DNA from: Gammaproteobacteria bacterium
Lineage (GTDB): Bacteria > Pseudomonadota > Gammaproteobacteria > SZUA-152
Direction: 5' to 3'
Assembly (NCBI GenBank): GCA_013152545.1
Contig: JAADGF010000055.1
Span: forward strand, 1 to 64,000
DNA length: 64,000 nt
Shown: positions 38,161 to 47,613 of the stretch, piece after piece
Layout of the letters: each line of letters opens with the position of its first letter
Numbering within the stretch: position 1 is the first letter of the stretch
The notes under the pieces: generated by a model
What the model saw: only the letters and a program-made list of their open reading frames with translations
Databases searched by the model: none
What the model was told of the DNA's origin: nothing
Program-made: the position numbers and the translations under genes

Positions 38161-39219
38161 TCAACCAAGATTGCGCGCAATCACCGGTCCCAACACCTTG
38201 CTCACAGAAAGTGGTAATCGCTTCCACATGTTGATAAATAGCCTATATTTTGGATTTAACGGATTTATATCGGGTACTTTATCGGCTTTTACCAGAAAAT
38301 ACTCATAACAAAGCGGCTCGGGCTCGAACCCCCAATTTTTTTTAAAGCTGTATGATCCCGTGCCTTTTTTGCTACGTCCATAATCAAAAATTTGTATACC
38401 GCGCTCACATGCTCGTTTCATCAATTCCCAATACATGAAATCATTGCCTTTTACAGCACGTGCTTCACTGGTTCCTCCACCATAATAAGGCAATACTTCA
38501 TTACGGAAATAAAAACTTAACACACCACCAATCAAACGGTTATTTTTATCCGTAATCACTAACGGTTCGCAATCATCGGCAAACACTTGTTTTAATGTTT
38601 CAAAATATTTCTTCGGGAACACAGGAGTCCCCAAATTGTGAACGCTCTCGGAATAAGCCTCGTAAACTCTTGTTATATCTGAATCTATTTCCCCTTTTAA
38701 ACCTGCCTTAATACCTTTGCGGATCATTGCACGCTGTTTCCGAGGAACATTATTCAAATTAACATCAGGGTCTGCATCTATCGTTTTGCGGAAGCTTACA
38801 TACAAATCTTTTGTTGGCCATTCGGTATTGACAGCTTCACTGTTTCTCATCTCTAAATAGTCAACCCCCAACTTTTCAGCCAATTCACACGCCTCGCTTT
38901 CAAGTGCCATGCGGGCTGGCTCTGTTATCGCAACAATGCCACCGCAGACACAAAATGGGGTTGACGATAATGAATTGCCAAACAATCGACTTTTTACATG
39001 CACTAAAGGCAGAACACCTTGTATCTCACCCTCTATCTCCGCATAAAGATAGTGAGTGTTATGCCCAAAACTTCGCTCAATCACTTGCTGCCAACCCGCT
39101 CGATGGAAAAATGTAGCCTGCTGACAACCTAAAACAAACTGATCCCATCGTTCTCGATTACTTTTATCTAATGCTTTAATAGTCGGATTTATCGTCGCAC
39201 CCACTGAAACAGTCCCCAT
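38161..39219 (-). CDS. FemAB-family protein, XrtA/PEP-CTERM system-associated
   Basis: 352 residues with two GNAT-like halves. WDQFVLGCQQATFFHRAGWQ is the N-terminal FemAB stretch, and FDYGRSKKGTGSYSFKKNWG near the C-terminus is strongly conserved in the XrtA-associated subfamily (TIGR03019). FemAB relatives transfer amino acids from tRNA; this subfamily's acceptor is unknown, and it may acylate the glycan or a carrier. It is cytosolic by sequence. It lies 12 bp after the deacetylase gene, within the standard XrtA core order (epimerase, deacetylase, FemAB). Confidence 0.9.
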   Translation of the reverse strand: MGTVSVGATINPTIKALDKSNRERWDQFVLGCQQATFFHRAGWQQVIERSFGHNTHYLYAEIEGEIQGVLPLVHVKSRLFGNSLSSTPFCVCGGIVAITEPARMALESEACELAEKLGVDYLEMRNSEAVNTEWPTKDLYVSFRKTIDADPDVNLNNVPRKQRAMIRKGIKAGLKGEIDSDITRVYEAYSESVHNLGTPVFPKKYFETLKQVFADDCEPLVITDKNNRLIGGVLSFYFRNEVLPYYGGGTSEARAVKGNDFMYWELMKRACERGIQIFDYGRSKKGTGSYSFKKNWGFEPEPLCYEYFLVKADKVPDINPLNPKYRLFINMWKRLPLSVSKVLGPVIARNLG

Positions 39220-39231
39220 TTTATGTAATCG

Positions 39232-40086
39232 TTATTTATTGATATTGTTATTCAAAAAAACTGTATCCATACGATCCCAGTTGAAATCGCTTAACAAACG
39301 AATCAAGCGGGCTTCAGTTCGATTAAGATTTAAATAATGACGAAAACGCGACTTCAAACTTGCCTGCTTCTGCCGGGGTTGGTCCACATCAATTTCCCAA
39401 GGATGAAAATAGAAAATTCCTGGCTGTTTATCTTTATCATTGACCCGGCGAATCGCCCATCGTGATACAACATAAGGATACAAACGAAAAAACCCTCCAC
39501 CACCACCTGGCAACGTCTTGCCAAATAATTTTACGGTGGAAATAGGCACTTCCACTAGCTTACCATCACAATAATGGTGCATAAACCGTGGCGCCTTTGG
39601 CATACCGTATAAATCGTGTTTTATCGGATAAATGCTCGAACTATAAACATGGCCAGTTTCGTATAATATATCCAGAGCCCATAGTGTATTTTCACTAATA
39701 GAATAACTTGGCGCTCGATAACCCCTAACTTCACAACCGGTTAAGCCCTGCAATATATCTTTAGTTTTGATCACTTCTTCGCGAAATTCCTGCGGTGACA
39801 ATTGGTCCACACGTCGATGTGAATAACCATGACTTGCTAATTCATGGCCTTCATTCACAATACGTTTGACTAAATCTGGAAAACGCTCAGCAACCCAACC
39901 TAATGTAAAAAAAGTTGCATGCACTCCCTGCAACGCAAATAAGTCCAATACGCGATTAGTGTTTACATCCACGCGTTGCGGTAATGAATCCCAACTTTCA
40001 CGGGGAATGTAATTTTCAAATGCCGATACTTGAAAATAATCTTCGACATCGACAGTCAATGCGTTTTTAATCGGAGTTTGAGTCAT
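39232..40086 (-). CDS. Polysaccharide deacetylase, XrtA-associated (DUF3473 type)
   Basis: About 284 residues from the ATG at 40086 (MTQTPIKNALTVDVEDYFQV). The frame also opens at a TTG (40125) but the family begins at the later Met. TVDVEDYFQV is the family version of NodB motif 1, and HELASHGYSHRRVDQL holds the two metal-binding His. RGYRAPSYSI (motif 3) and FYFHPWEID (motif with the catalytic His) follow. The C-terminal part matches DUF3473, fused in XrtA-type deacetylases (TIGR03006). It is likely cytosolic and acts on an N-acetylated sugar of the EPS intermediate, perhaps linked to the GlcNAc epimerase product made by the upstream gene. Confidence 0.92.
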   Translation of the reverse strand: MTQTPIKNALTVDVEDYFQVSAFENYIPRESWDSLPQRVDVNTNRVLDLFALQGVHATFFTLGWVAERFPDLVKRIVNEGHELASHGYSHRRVDQLSPQEFREEVIKTKDILQGLTGCEVRGYRAPSYSISENTLWALDILYETGHVYSSSIYPIKHDLYGMPKAPRFMHHYCDGKLVEVPISTVKLFGKTLPGGGGGFFRLYPYVVSRWAIRRVNDKDKQPGIFYFHPWEIDVDQPRQKQASLKSRFRHYLNLNRTEARLIRLLSDFNWDRMDTVFLNNNINK

Positions 40087-40185
40087 TTTGGATATAATTT
40101 GTGACAACAACAAGAACGACAGCAACTTTGCAATTACTGAAAATTTTTATTCTTTACACGGCTACACTTATAACTACAAATATAA

Positions 40186-41361
40186 CTACAAATTGCTTAA
40201 CAAGTGTTCAGCGATACGTTGTGCGGCATTGCCATCCCAGCCATCGGGAATCCGGCCTTTTTTTCCACCAGTTGTCATGACGTTATCAAATGTAGACATT
40301 ATTAATTCGGCATTGCTGCCAACAATCGTATTAGTACCCTGATCCACGGTAACAGGACGCTCTGTATTCTCCCGAAGCGTAATACATGGAACACCCAACG
40401 CTGTCGTTTCTTCCTGCAATCCGCCTGAATCGGTCAACACCACCGTTGCATGCGACAATAACCCCAGCATTTCAAGATAGCTTAGCGGCTGTAAACAAAT
40501 AATATTACTAAATTTTTTCAGCAGCGCATCCAAGCCAAATTGCTCAAGTCGGTGTTTTGTTCGCGGGTGAACAGTAAAAAACACCGGTAACTGTTCACTG
40601 ATTTTCCCTAACACGTTGATAATCCGCTCAAGCACCTCATGCTGGTCCACATTCGAAGGCCTATGTAGCGTCAACACGGCAAACTGACTACCTGGGCGCC
40701 AACAATAATCAAGCGCCGCATATTTGCTCATTATATCATTAATGTTTGCCGCCTTTTCTTTACAAAAAAGCAACGAATCAATCATTACATTACCCACAAA
40801 ATGAACCCGCTGTGCTGATATCCCTTCTTTTAAAAGATTTTGCTTAGCACTCGCTTCAGTAGTATATAAATAATCAGATAACTGGTCTGTTAACACCCTA
40901 TTTATTTCTTCCGGCATTAGGCGATCATAACTTCGCAACCCTGCTTCAACGTGAATAATAGGGATATTTTTTTTTGCTGCCACCAATGCACAAGCAATCG
41001 TCGAATTTACATCCCCAACAACCAATACTCCTCTTGGTTGTATTTGTTCCACTATTACTTCGAAACGAAGCATAACCTGCGCAGTTTGTACGGTATGACT
41101 CCCAGAACCAACTTCCAAATTAATATCAGGCTCAGGAATTTCCAAATCATTAAAAAACGACTTGTTCATCGCATCATCATAATGCTGGCCGGTATGAATC
41201 AGACAGACCGGTAATTGGTCTGCATTGGCCTTTATCGCTCTGATAATGGGGGCAATTTTCATGAAATTAGGGCGGGCACCCACCACACACACCAAGCTAT
41301 TTTTTGGTAGGTTTTTTGCGTCAAAACTCATTTGTTGTAAGTTATTATCTGCTTGTATCAT
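40186..41361 (-). CDS. wecB: UDP-N-acetylglucosamine 2-epimerase (non-hydrolysing)
   Basis: 391 residues. VVGARPNFMKIAPIIRAI and IHTGQHYDDAMN are the classic N-terminal motifs. HVEAGLRSYDRLMPEEINRVLTD carries the active-site Glu/Arg region, and LTDSGGLQEE with RENTERP the UDP-binding end. The reaction interconverts UDP-GlcNAc and UDP-ManNAc in the cytosol. With the dehydrogenases at 56.7 and 58.3 kb, UDP-ManNAcA would be one possible product. An N-terminal extension of about 20 residues precedes the fold. It is part of the minus-strand core and its placement before the deacetylase is typical for XrtA loci. Confidence 0.93.
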   Translation of the reverse strand: MIQADNNLQQMSFDAKNLPKNSLVCVVGARPNFMKIAPIIRAIKANADQLPVCLIHTGQHYDDAMNKSFFNDLEIPEPDINLEVGSGSHTVQTAQVMLRFEVIVEQIQPRGVLVVGDVNSTIACALVAAKKNIPIIHVEAGLRSYDRLMPEEINRVLTDQLSDYLYTTEASAKQNLLKEGISAQRVHFVGNVMIDSLLFCKEKAANINDIMSKYAALDYCWRPGSQFAVLTLHRPSNVDQHEVLERIINVLGKISEQLPVFFTVHPRTKHRLEQFGLDALLKKFSNIICLQPLSYLEMLGLLSHATVVLTDSGGLQEETTALGVPCITLRENTERPVTVDQGTNTIVGSNAELIMSTFDNVMTTGGKKGRIPDGWDGNAAQRIAEHLLSNL

Positions 41362-41534
41362 CGTTATATCTCGTCATTTAAATCAATCGAAACCACTGCC
41401 AAAAAACCAATATTTCTTAATAGGCTTAATTTCCTTACCCTCACCATAATAAACACACGCTCAATAAATGACGTTAGAAGCCGACCATCGCCAACTACGT
41501 CGATGAATAATACCCAAGCAAAGGAGTAGATATT

Positions 41535-42872
41535 TTAAAACTTTATATTAAAGATTACTGAAACCGCAGTTTCTCTATAATTTCTATCAGATAAATTAGA
41601 GTCATGTTGTGTTTGCCGTAATTCGTATGATAGTGCCGCCTTTTTACCCATTCGCTGTTTGAGCAATAGTGTACTGTTTACAAATTCATCGACCCGTATA
41701 CCGTCAGGAAAAAAATTTTTTTGATAACGGTTATCTAAAACCAGGTCCATATTTTTTGCAATCTTCCATCCTATCCTCAGAACGCCTCCTCGGGTCTTGT
41801 CTGGCGCCTGCAACTGTTCAATTATTCGCTCTTTATTGATAAGTCCAACGGCTAAATTGAGCTTTTTTCCTGTTAATGCCAACACTGCCCTCGCCTTTTT
41901 TTGTACGAATGTGCCTGAGGTTATCGTTGAGGGCACTATCCCACTAAACACGCTGTCATTACGGCTGGATTGATCAACCACCCTCTCTGTATACACTATT
42001 TTTAGAGAAATTTTTTTATTTCTGTGCAGAAAAGAAAACTCTTTCGTTTCACCAAAAAAACGGCGTCCATAACTCGCCTCGAGCGTATTGCGTTTATTAG
42101 GGCTCCATTTAACGCCCCCCAGCCAATAAAAAGCGCCTTCGTCACCCGCCTGATAAAAAAGAACTATTCGATTGCCGACCAAAAAACTAAGTTCCAGATA
42201 TTTTTTCTCACGCCCTACAGCATTATCGTCTTCACTATTATCGAGCTTGAAGTAACCCAGTTCCCAGCTAACATTACTGCCTTTAAAGTTATCTTCAAGG
42301 TTAGCTTTATAAGTTTGCGTTCGAGCATTGCTTGTATCGACTTCATCCCCATCATACTGAATGTATGTATTACTGTAACTGAGCAACAAACGCCCTGCGC
42401 TACCAAAACGTCTTTGATATTTTGGACCAATTTTCGTTGTCGTAATATCAGTGGGATTTATAGTGTTAGCAAAGGGTAATCGCGTATTAGCTACAATATT
42501 ACCTTGCGATCTTTGCACGCCTGCATCTAAAATCAGTTCATTGCGAACTAAATTAATGCTGGTATCCGCACGGACTCTATGGCTAACGGGTTCATTTTTG
42601 CGTTCCGTTTTACTGAATTTTCGATATTGCAACGCATAGTTGACATCAACTTTTACCCTGCTTCCGACGCTAGATATATCAAACCCGGGAATAACCTGAG
42701 TGATAAACCCTTCCTGCCCCCCCCCTCTTTGCTGATTCACATTATTAGAGTAACTTTCTTTTAATTTTAAAAATGGCGTAAATTCCACACTACCTGCTAC
42801 CGCAATACCGTTTCGAATGATTGTTACAAATAGTAATATCGACGCTATTATTATTAACCTCGTGTTTAGCAC
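41535..42872 (-). CDS. XrtA-associated outer-membrane beta-barrel protein (TIGR03016-like)
   Basis: 445 residues from a GTG at 42872. A signal peptide (about 1-26, ending IAVAG) is followed by alternating amphipathic beta-strands through to a final aromatic strand ending VIFNIKF, as expected for a barrel that ends in Phe. It matches the PEP-CTERM-associated family TIGR03016, placed between the tyrosine kinase and later genes. It probably serves as the outer-membrane pore or a partner of the export lipoprotein at 45.4 kb. In many XrtA loci an AAA ATPase (TIGR03015) follows this gene; here wecB comes directly. No catalytic motif is seen. Confidence 0.85.
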   Translation of the reverse strand: MLNTRLIIIASILLFVTIIRNGIAVAGSVEFTPFLKLKESYSNNVNQQRGGGQEGFITQVIPGFDISSVGSRVKVDVNYALQYRKFSKTERKNEPVSHRVRADTSINLVRNELILDAGVQRSQGNIVANTRLPFANTINPTDITTTKIGPKYQRRFGSAGRLLLSYSNTYIQYDGDEVDTSNARTQTYKANLEDNFKGSNVSWELGYFKLDNSEDDNAVGREKKYLELSFLVGNRIVLFYQAGDEGAFYWLGGVKWSPNKRNTLEASYGRRFFGETKEFSFLHRNKKISLKIVYTERVVDQSSRNDSVFSGIVPSTITSGTFVQKKARAVLALTGKKLNLAVGLINKERIIEQLQAPDKTRGGVLRIGWKIAKNMDLVLDNRYQKNFFPDGIRVDEFVNSTLLLKQRMGKKAALSYELRQTQHDSNLSDRNYRETAVSVIFNIKF

Positions 42873-42887
42873 AGCAATACTAAATTC

Positions 42888-43766
42888 CTAGAGTTCATTT
42901 TTGTTGTAATAACCATAGTCATTGCCTGACCCACCAAGGTGTTTATTCAATATCACACCGGTAATACGGTTTTCGTCTAGTTTTTCGATGGCTTCTTTCA
43001 CTGCAAATTGTCCAGTTTTTCCTGACTCGACAATCAAGACCACTTGCCCCGCCAAACCAGACAAAATTATAGCGTCATTAGACATTAACAAGGGTGGAGA
43101 ATCTATTATCACAATTCGATCCGAATAACGTTGCGCCAACTCCTGTATAAAATTTTTCATTCTGTCACTGCTAATTAACTCTGTAGCACCCGCGTGTCTT
43201 TGTCCCGCGGCGAGAATGGATAATTTCGGTATATTGGTGCGAAATATTAAATTAGCCATGTTGGTTTCGTCCTCAAGCAAATAATCGACCAAACCTTTAT
43301 CAATCCCTTCAATGCCCATATACTTGATGATCGCAGGCCTTGCTAAATCAGCCTCAATTAACAACACAGTGTAATCCATTTCCATTACAATGCTCATCGC
43401 AAGACATATAGCATTGAACGTTTTACCTTCTTCCGGCGTAGTGCTGGTCACCATTATCACGTTACTATTGGGTAGATCAATCGCACTGGAATTAAACGCT
43501 TTCTTAATTAATGGACGTTTAATTGCACGGTACTCTTCAACAATTTTACTGGTTTTATCAGTGGGTATTAATGCACCAATCCTTGCAAGTTTATCCAGGT
43601 CTACCTGAACCGTTTTACTTTTATTCGCGTATTGATCAACTTGCCCGCCCAGACTTTGAATAGGTTCTGCTGAATACGCAGCATCATCAGAAATCGATGC
43701 GCGATCAACCACCGGTACAGCGGCTTGCTTGTCTAATTTGTCGATATACTTTTCAATTGAACTCAT
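42888..43766 (-). CDS. CpsD/BY-type tyrosine autokinase, XrtA-associated
   Basis: 292 residues. It has the Walker A form of BY-kinases (VTSTTPEEGKTFNAI, about residues 107-121), Walker A' LLIEADLARP and Walker B RIVIIDSPPLL. A C-terminal tyrosine cluster (DYGYY) is the likely autophosphorylation site. The N-terminal 80 residues look disordered. It is separate from the chain-length protein, as in Gram-positive CpsC/CpsD pairs, rather than fused as in Wzc. The kinase works at the inner membrane with the chain-length protein 30 bp upstream to control polymer length and export. It matches TIGR03018. Confidence 0.92.
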   Translation of the reverse strand: MSSIEKYIDKLDKQAAVPVVDRASISDDAAYSAEPIQSLGGQVDQYANKSKTVQVDLDKLARIGALIPTDKTSKIVEEYRAIKRPLIKKAFNSSAIDLPNSNVIMVTSTTPEEGKTFNAICLAMSIVMEMDYTVLLIEADLARPAIIKYMGIEGIDKGLVDYLLEDETNMANLIFRTNIPKLSILAAGQRHAGATELISSDRMKNFIQELAQRYSDRIVIIDSPPLLMSNDAIILSGLAGQVVLIVESGKTGQFAVKEAIEKLDENRITGVILNKHLGGSGNDYGYYNKNEL

Positions 43767-43795
43767 AATTTAACGTCTCTGAAACAAACTGCCGC

Positions 43796-45364
43796 TTAAT
43801 CAAATATGCCCGGCGCATACACCTGAAAGGCGAGGTAACCACCGTAGACCACTAACAACCCCATAAAAACCAACCCAAACGAAATTGCTTCGAGTTTGTT
43901 TTTTAATCGTTGACGTTCGGACCACACCATTGATACACCACCTAACACCGGTAATCCAATGACATCCCGTATCGTTTTGCGATTATCAAATGTAGGTTTT
44001 AGCTGTGATAAAAACAATGCAAATACAATCCCCATCACCAACCCACCAAAAAGCACGGCGGTACCAAACATCAGCCTGTTGGGTCCGGTAGGTGACAATG
44101 GCACTCTGGGCGGATCCACGATCTTAAATCTCAACTCATCCGAACTACGCTCAGCATCTTCTGAAATTATTGCTGATTCTTTACGCGCAACCAACGTTTC
44201 ATAATTTCGTTTGTGTACATCATAATCCCGATTGAGGCGTTTTAATTCAGCTTCGATCTGTGGCACAGTATCGACTAATCGTTGCAATTCATCCTTTTGT
44301 TTCTGATATTCTTCAACACGCACTTTCAACGCTACAACCTTCGCATCCCCTTCACCCAGAGCAATTCGTAATCGTTGATAAACCGGATTTTGAGTTAAAG
44401 CAGAATCGCCTTGTATCGCAGTGTCACTCCTTGATTCCATAATCTCCTGAATTTCACTTTCTCGTTTTTTCTCTAATTGCGATAGCAGTCGTTTAGTACT
44501 GACCACATCGGGGTGTTCATCGGTATAGAGTAAAGTCAATTCATCAAGCTGTTCTTCCAATCCTTTAATGCGATCATCATGCGAGGTTGATATTTCACGT
44601 TGATCGAATTGATTATTACCCATCCCAAAGGTTGGCTCCTCCCCAAGTTGTTGCCGCCTTAGCTCGTCCCGTTGATTCATTTCCTCTTTGAGCACAAGCT
44701 TCGCCTCGCTCAATCGATTGATTGCCTCATCTAAACGCTCAAAATATCCCTTTCCATCTTGCGGCATTAAACCAATATTCGCACGTTTAAATTCTTTTAA
44801 TCGTTCTTCTGCCGCTGTTAATTTCGTTTCGTATTCAGCAATTTGCTTCGTTAAAAACTTTTGCGCACTATTGGAATCATCTCTGTTACCACCCAATGCA
44901 CTCTCAACAAAAATAGTCAGTAGTGACTGCACCACCTGTTGAGCTAACTGTGGATCTTGATCTACAAACTCTAGTCTATACAGGTTTTGTCGACTAACGC
45001 CTGTGATTTTGATTCGCTTTTCTAAGCTGCTTAGCAAGCTTTCCATCTCACCCGGTGTTTTTGCTGACAAATCCATATCCGCCATTAACGCTACTTTTTC
45101 AATATTGGGTCGACTCAGCAACGTACGTGTAATCATTTGCACTTGATGCCCTACATTTGTTTCCACCGCAAGCCCCTTCAACAAAGGCCTCAGTATAGAC
45201 TGTGTATCAACATAGACACGTGCCGATGAGCGGTACTCATCCGGCAAAGAATAAACAAAATACCAACCCGCAATACAAATAGGCCATGCTAGCAGGTGAA
45301 TATACCAACGGTAACGCCATATACCGCGAATATAAATCATCAATTGGTTGAATACATCATTCAC
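43796..45364 (-). CDS. Chain-length determinant protein (Wzz/GNVR type), XrtA-associated
   Basis: 522 residues from a GTG at 45364. One membrane helix lies near residues 20-40 and another close to residue 430; a third hydrophobic segment is at the C-terminus. Between them a long periplasmic coiled coil (about 170-390) is rich in Glu/Lys/Leu. The stretch YRSSARVYVDTQSILRPLL is the Wzz signature, and PRVPLSPTGPNRLMF precedes the second helix (P-x2-P-x4-P type). It forms a polymer-length ruler at the inner membrane and pairs with the autokinase downstream. Matches TIGR03007. Confidence 0.92.
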   Translation of the reverse strand: MNDVFNQLMIYIRGIWRYRWYIHLLAWPICIAGWYFVYSLPDEYRSSARVYVDTQSILRPLLKGLAVETNVGHQVQMITRTLLSRPNIEKVALMADMDLSAKTPGEMESLLSSLEKRIKITGVSRQNLYRLEFVDQDPQLAQQVVQSLLTIFVESALGGNRDDSNSAQKFLTKQIAEYETKLTAAEERLKEFKRANIGLMPQDGKGYFERLDEAINRLSEAKLVLKEEMNQRDELRRQQLGEEPTFGMGNNQFDQREISTSHDDRIKGLEEQLDELTLLYTDEHPDVVSTKRLLSQLEKKRESEIQEIMESRSDTAIQGDSALTQNPVYQRLRIALGEGDAKVVALKVRVEEYQKQKDELQRLVDTVPQIEAELKRLNRDYDVHKRNYETLVARKESAIISEDAERSSDELRFKIVDPPRVPLSPTGPNRLMFGTAVLFGGLVMGIVFALFLSQLKPTFDNRKTIRDVIGLPVLGGVSMVWSERQRLKNKLEAISFGLVFMGLLVVYGGYLAFQVYAPGIFD

Positions 45365-45413
45365 TTGTTTTATTACACCTTGTTTGGTTCAAAAAAATCA
45401 GTAATACCACAGC

Positions 45414-46064
45414 CTAAAACCACGATTCGGGAATTATTAAAATATCACCGGGTTGCATTGGTACATTTGCCCCAATTTCACCATCGCGAATCAAGCTATC
45501 TAACCGTACAAATAATTGCCGCTGCTGACCGTCAACTTTTCGAATGATGCTAGCCTTGTTACCCGCTGCAAAATCTGTTAAACCGCCCACGGCAATCATA
45601 ACGTCAAGGAGTGTTATATTAGCGCTATATCGCAATATCGACGGTTTAGCCGCCTCGCCAACGACGCGTATTTGTTGATCATAGGGTCCAACAAACGTCC
45701 TAACCATTACGGTCACTAGCGGTTCTTTAATATAAATTGACAACTCTCTTTCAATATCCCTTGCAAGCTGCGTAGGGGTCTTTCCAACAGCCACTAAGTC
45801 CTCCACGAGGGGCGTTGAAATTTTACCATCAGGCCGTACTTGTATACTCGACGAAATTTCCGGATTGCGCCAAACGTAGATTTCCAAGCCCTCACCTGCC
45901 CCTATTTTATAGCTTATGTCCTGAGTTGTATCAGAATCAGCCAACTCAAGCGGTGCATAAACCACAGGTACAGCACAACTTATTAAAAACAGGTTTAAAA
46001 ATCCAACAATGGTAATTTGTCGAATCAACGGGGTCTTCGGTATTATCTTCATATTGCTAAACAT
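45414..46064 (-). CDS. Polysaccharide export lipoprotein (Wza-like), XrtA-associated
   Basis: 216 residues. A signal peptide ends with a lipobox-like LISC (Cys30), so it should be lipid-anchored. The Poly_export domain starts at YKIGAGEGLEIYVWRNPEIS and continues to SIYIKEPLVTVMV. An SLBB-like segment (IRVVGEAAKPSILRYSANITLLDVMIAVGG) follows. It lacks the long C-terminal barrel helix of E. coli Wza, as is usual for the XrtA version (TIGR03027), which implies that the barrel at 41.5 kb provides the outer-membrane pore. It is the first gene of the minus-strand core; its promoter should lie just beyond 46065. A second in-frame ATG lies 12 bp downstream. Confidence 0.92.
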   Translation of the reverse strand: MFSNMKIIPKTPLIRQITIVGFLNLFLISCAVPVVYAPLELADSDTTQDISYKIGAGEGLEIYVWRNPEISSSIQVRPDGKISTPLVEDLVAVGKTPTQLARDIERELSIYIKEPLVTVMVRTFVGPYDQQIRVVGEAAKPSILRYSANITLLDVMIAVGGLTDFAAGNKASIIRKVDGQQRQLFVRLDSLIRDGEIGANVPMQPGDILIIPESWF

Positions 46065-46686
46065 TTTAATTAATTTTCCTAAATTAAAGTTGGCAATTTA
46101 CTTGGGACACGTCTGTATCACTACAACCAAAAACATTATAACTAAAACATTTATCATAACCCTCCGAATATTAACAGGCAGGTAATATGATTTCATGGTT
46201 TAATTTAAAATAGGAAGGTGCAGCTATTCTGTGCTCGATATTGCGCTTAGCAGTTGCTCTCATTAGCGCGCTACCCCTAATAGAGCTGCCTGTCGTCCAC
46301 CGCTGCCCGTTGTTCAATCATAAAAATTGACATAAAACGCCTATTCTCCGCATGATGAGAGGTGGATTGTAATACATAAAATCATTAAAAAGTGTTAAAA
46401 AACATTAAAAATTTATCCGTTATTCTCATTACCTCAACATAGCGTTAATGTAAGCTGTTAAAATTGAAGCACCAATTAAAAATGAAACGTCAACAGTCCT
46501 TAAGTACTGTCGAATATCTTTACATTTTTTTTGATCCAATCAGCATTTGGCTAAAATTAATTCAGTTTAGAACAGGGTAACAATTACTATAGCGGCTCTT
46601 ATTTTATTGTTTTCTAATACATTTCACTCACTTTCGCAGAATTAGGTTATTCCCTAAAAAACGACTATATCAATATGTCAGAATAC
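46065..46686. other. Divergent intergenic region before PEP-CTERM gene 2
   Basis: It holds the promoter of the export-gene operon (minus) and upstream control DNA for the plus-strand PEP-CTERM gene. It is AT-rich. ACAGTCCTTAAGTACTGT (46493-46510) has dyad arms ACAGT/ACTGT and could be a protein site. No gene is visible. Confidence 0.45.
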
Positions 46687-46709
46687 TTTACAGTACTCTG
46701 TCAGTCTCA
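46687..46709 (+). promoter_or_regulatory. Candidate upstream activator element of PEP-CTERM gene 2
   Basis: TTTACAGTA (46687-46695) and TCAGTCTCA (46701-46709) resemble the TTTACACTA/TGAGGCTCA pairs before PEP-CTERM gene 1 (8 of 9 and 7 of 9 matches). The pair ends 65 bp before the -24 GG. PrsR binding is inferred, not shown. Confidence 0.3.
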
Positions 46710-46773
46710 AAATTGTGAAGGGTTATTTTTAAATTATTATTTTAAATCAATAAATTACATGAGTATTTTTTTT

Positions 46774-46789
46774 GGGCACGGTTTTTGCT
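46774..46789 (+). promoter_or_regulatory. Sigma-54 promoter of PEP-CTERM gene 2
   Basis: GGGCACGGTTTTTGCT matches the sigma-54 -24/-12 consensus GGCACG-N4-TTGC exactly (GG 46775-46776, GC 46787-46788). The start codon lies 105 bp beyond the -12 GC, nearly the same as at PEP-CTERM gene 1. The PrsR gene in this window has the GAFTGA loop that contacts sigma-54. Confidence 0.85.
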
Positions 46790-46892
46790 TTACTTTAAAT
46801 AAGTTTATAACTATGTTCCTTTGAATGTTTGATTATCAACCATAGTTAAAAACCGCTTTTTTATCCGTGCAGTACATACAAAGGTTATTAAA

Positions 46893-47561
46893 ATGAAATC
46901 TTTATACAAATCAAGTTTAATTCTATTGTTTTCATTGTTTGCATCGTCAGCTAACGCTGCATTAATGCTTTCAATTAGTGACGGCACCCAAACTGAAATA
47001 TTCAATGATAGCGACGGAAATGGCATTATCGCTTTTGACAGTGATTTCTTTCCCGGCGTGTGGAATTCCACCATCTGGCCTTCGGTGTCAGCAAAAGGGT
47101 TTGGATCAGTCTGGTATGATTCCCCCACTACAGATATCCTGCATTTGAACTCTATTGATGGCAGTTCTTCGGTCGGAGGCACATTAACCATCATGTTAAG
47201 TGAAACCGACATAACAAGAGGCATCTCTTCTTACGAGGGGGATTTTGGCGGAATTTCAGGTGGAAACATAACCTTTCAAACTTACGTTGATGTATCAAAT
47301 ACTATATTTGGTCTGGATACGTTAATTCATGATACCAGCGTACCTGGCGGAAGTTTTTCTGATACATTCGGTGGTGGAATTGATATTGGTAACCCACCAT
47401 ATTCGATAACGCTTGTTACTATAATTGAACATACTGGCAAAGCGGTATCCAGTTTTGACTATGAAATTGAAGTTCCCGAGCCAACCTCCTTAGCATTAAT
47501 CGGCATCGGCCTGCTCTGTGCTGGTTTTGCAACACGACGCCAACGTGGCAAATGCGCATAA
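46893..47561 (+). CDS. PEP-CTERM sorting-domain protein 2
   Basis: 222 residues. The signal peptide MKSLYKSSLILLFSLFASSANA is followed by a beta-rich, Gly/Ser/Thr/Asp-rich body with no recognised enzyme domain. The sorting tail starts VPEPTSLALIGIGLLCAGF near residue 194 and ends RRQRGK. It should be exported and handled by XrtA. An AAAGG ribosome site precedes the ATG. The sigma-54 promoter at 46774 and the terminator at 47614 make it a single-gene transcript. It lies between the export-gene operon and the prs genes, the usual neighbourhood for a dedicated XrtA matrix protein. It has little visible similarity to PEP-CTERM protein 1 outside the tail. Confidence 0.93.
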   Translation: MKSLYKSSLILLFSLFASSANAALMLSISDGTQTEIFNDSDGNGIIAFDSDFFPGVWNSTIWPSVSAKGFGSVWYDSPTTDILHLNSIDGSSSVGGTLTIMLSETDITRGISSYEGDFGGISGGNITFQTYVDVSNTIFGLDTLIHDTSVPGGSFSDTFGGGIDIGNPPYSITLVTIIEHTGKAVSSFDYEIEVPEPTSLALIGIGLLCAGFATRRQRGKCA

Positions 47562-47613
47562 TACGCGCTAACATCAAAACCCGTTATTTATGACGTATTA
47601 AGCTTATGTGAAG

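Noticed and set aside
38310-38335. tRNA-like GGGCTCGAACCCCC stretch
   Set aside because: It is inside the FemAB-like coding region and no acceptor stem or anticodon arm can be drawn.
46811-47224. 137-codon ORF antisense to PEP-CTERM gene 2
   Set aside because: It lies opposite a clear PEP-CTERM gene with promoter, ribosome site and terminator; a shadow frame.
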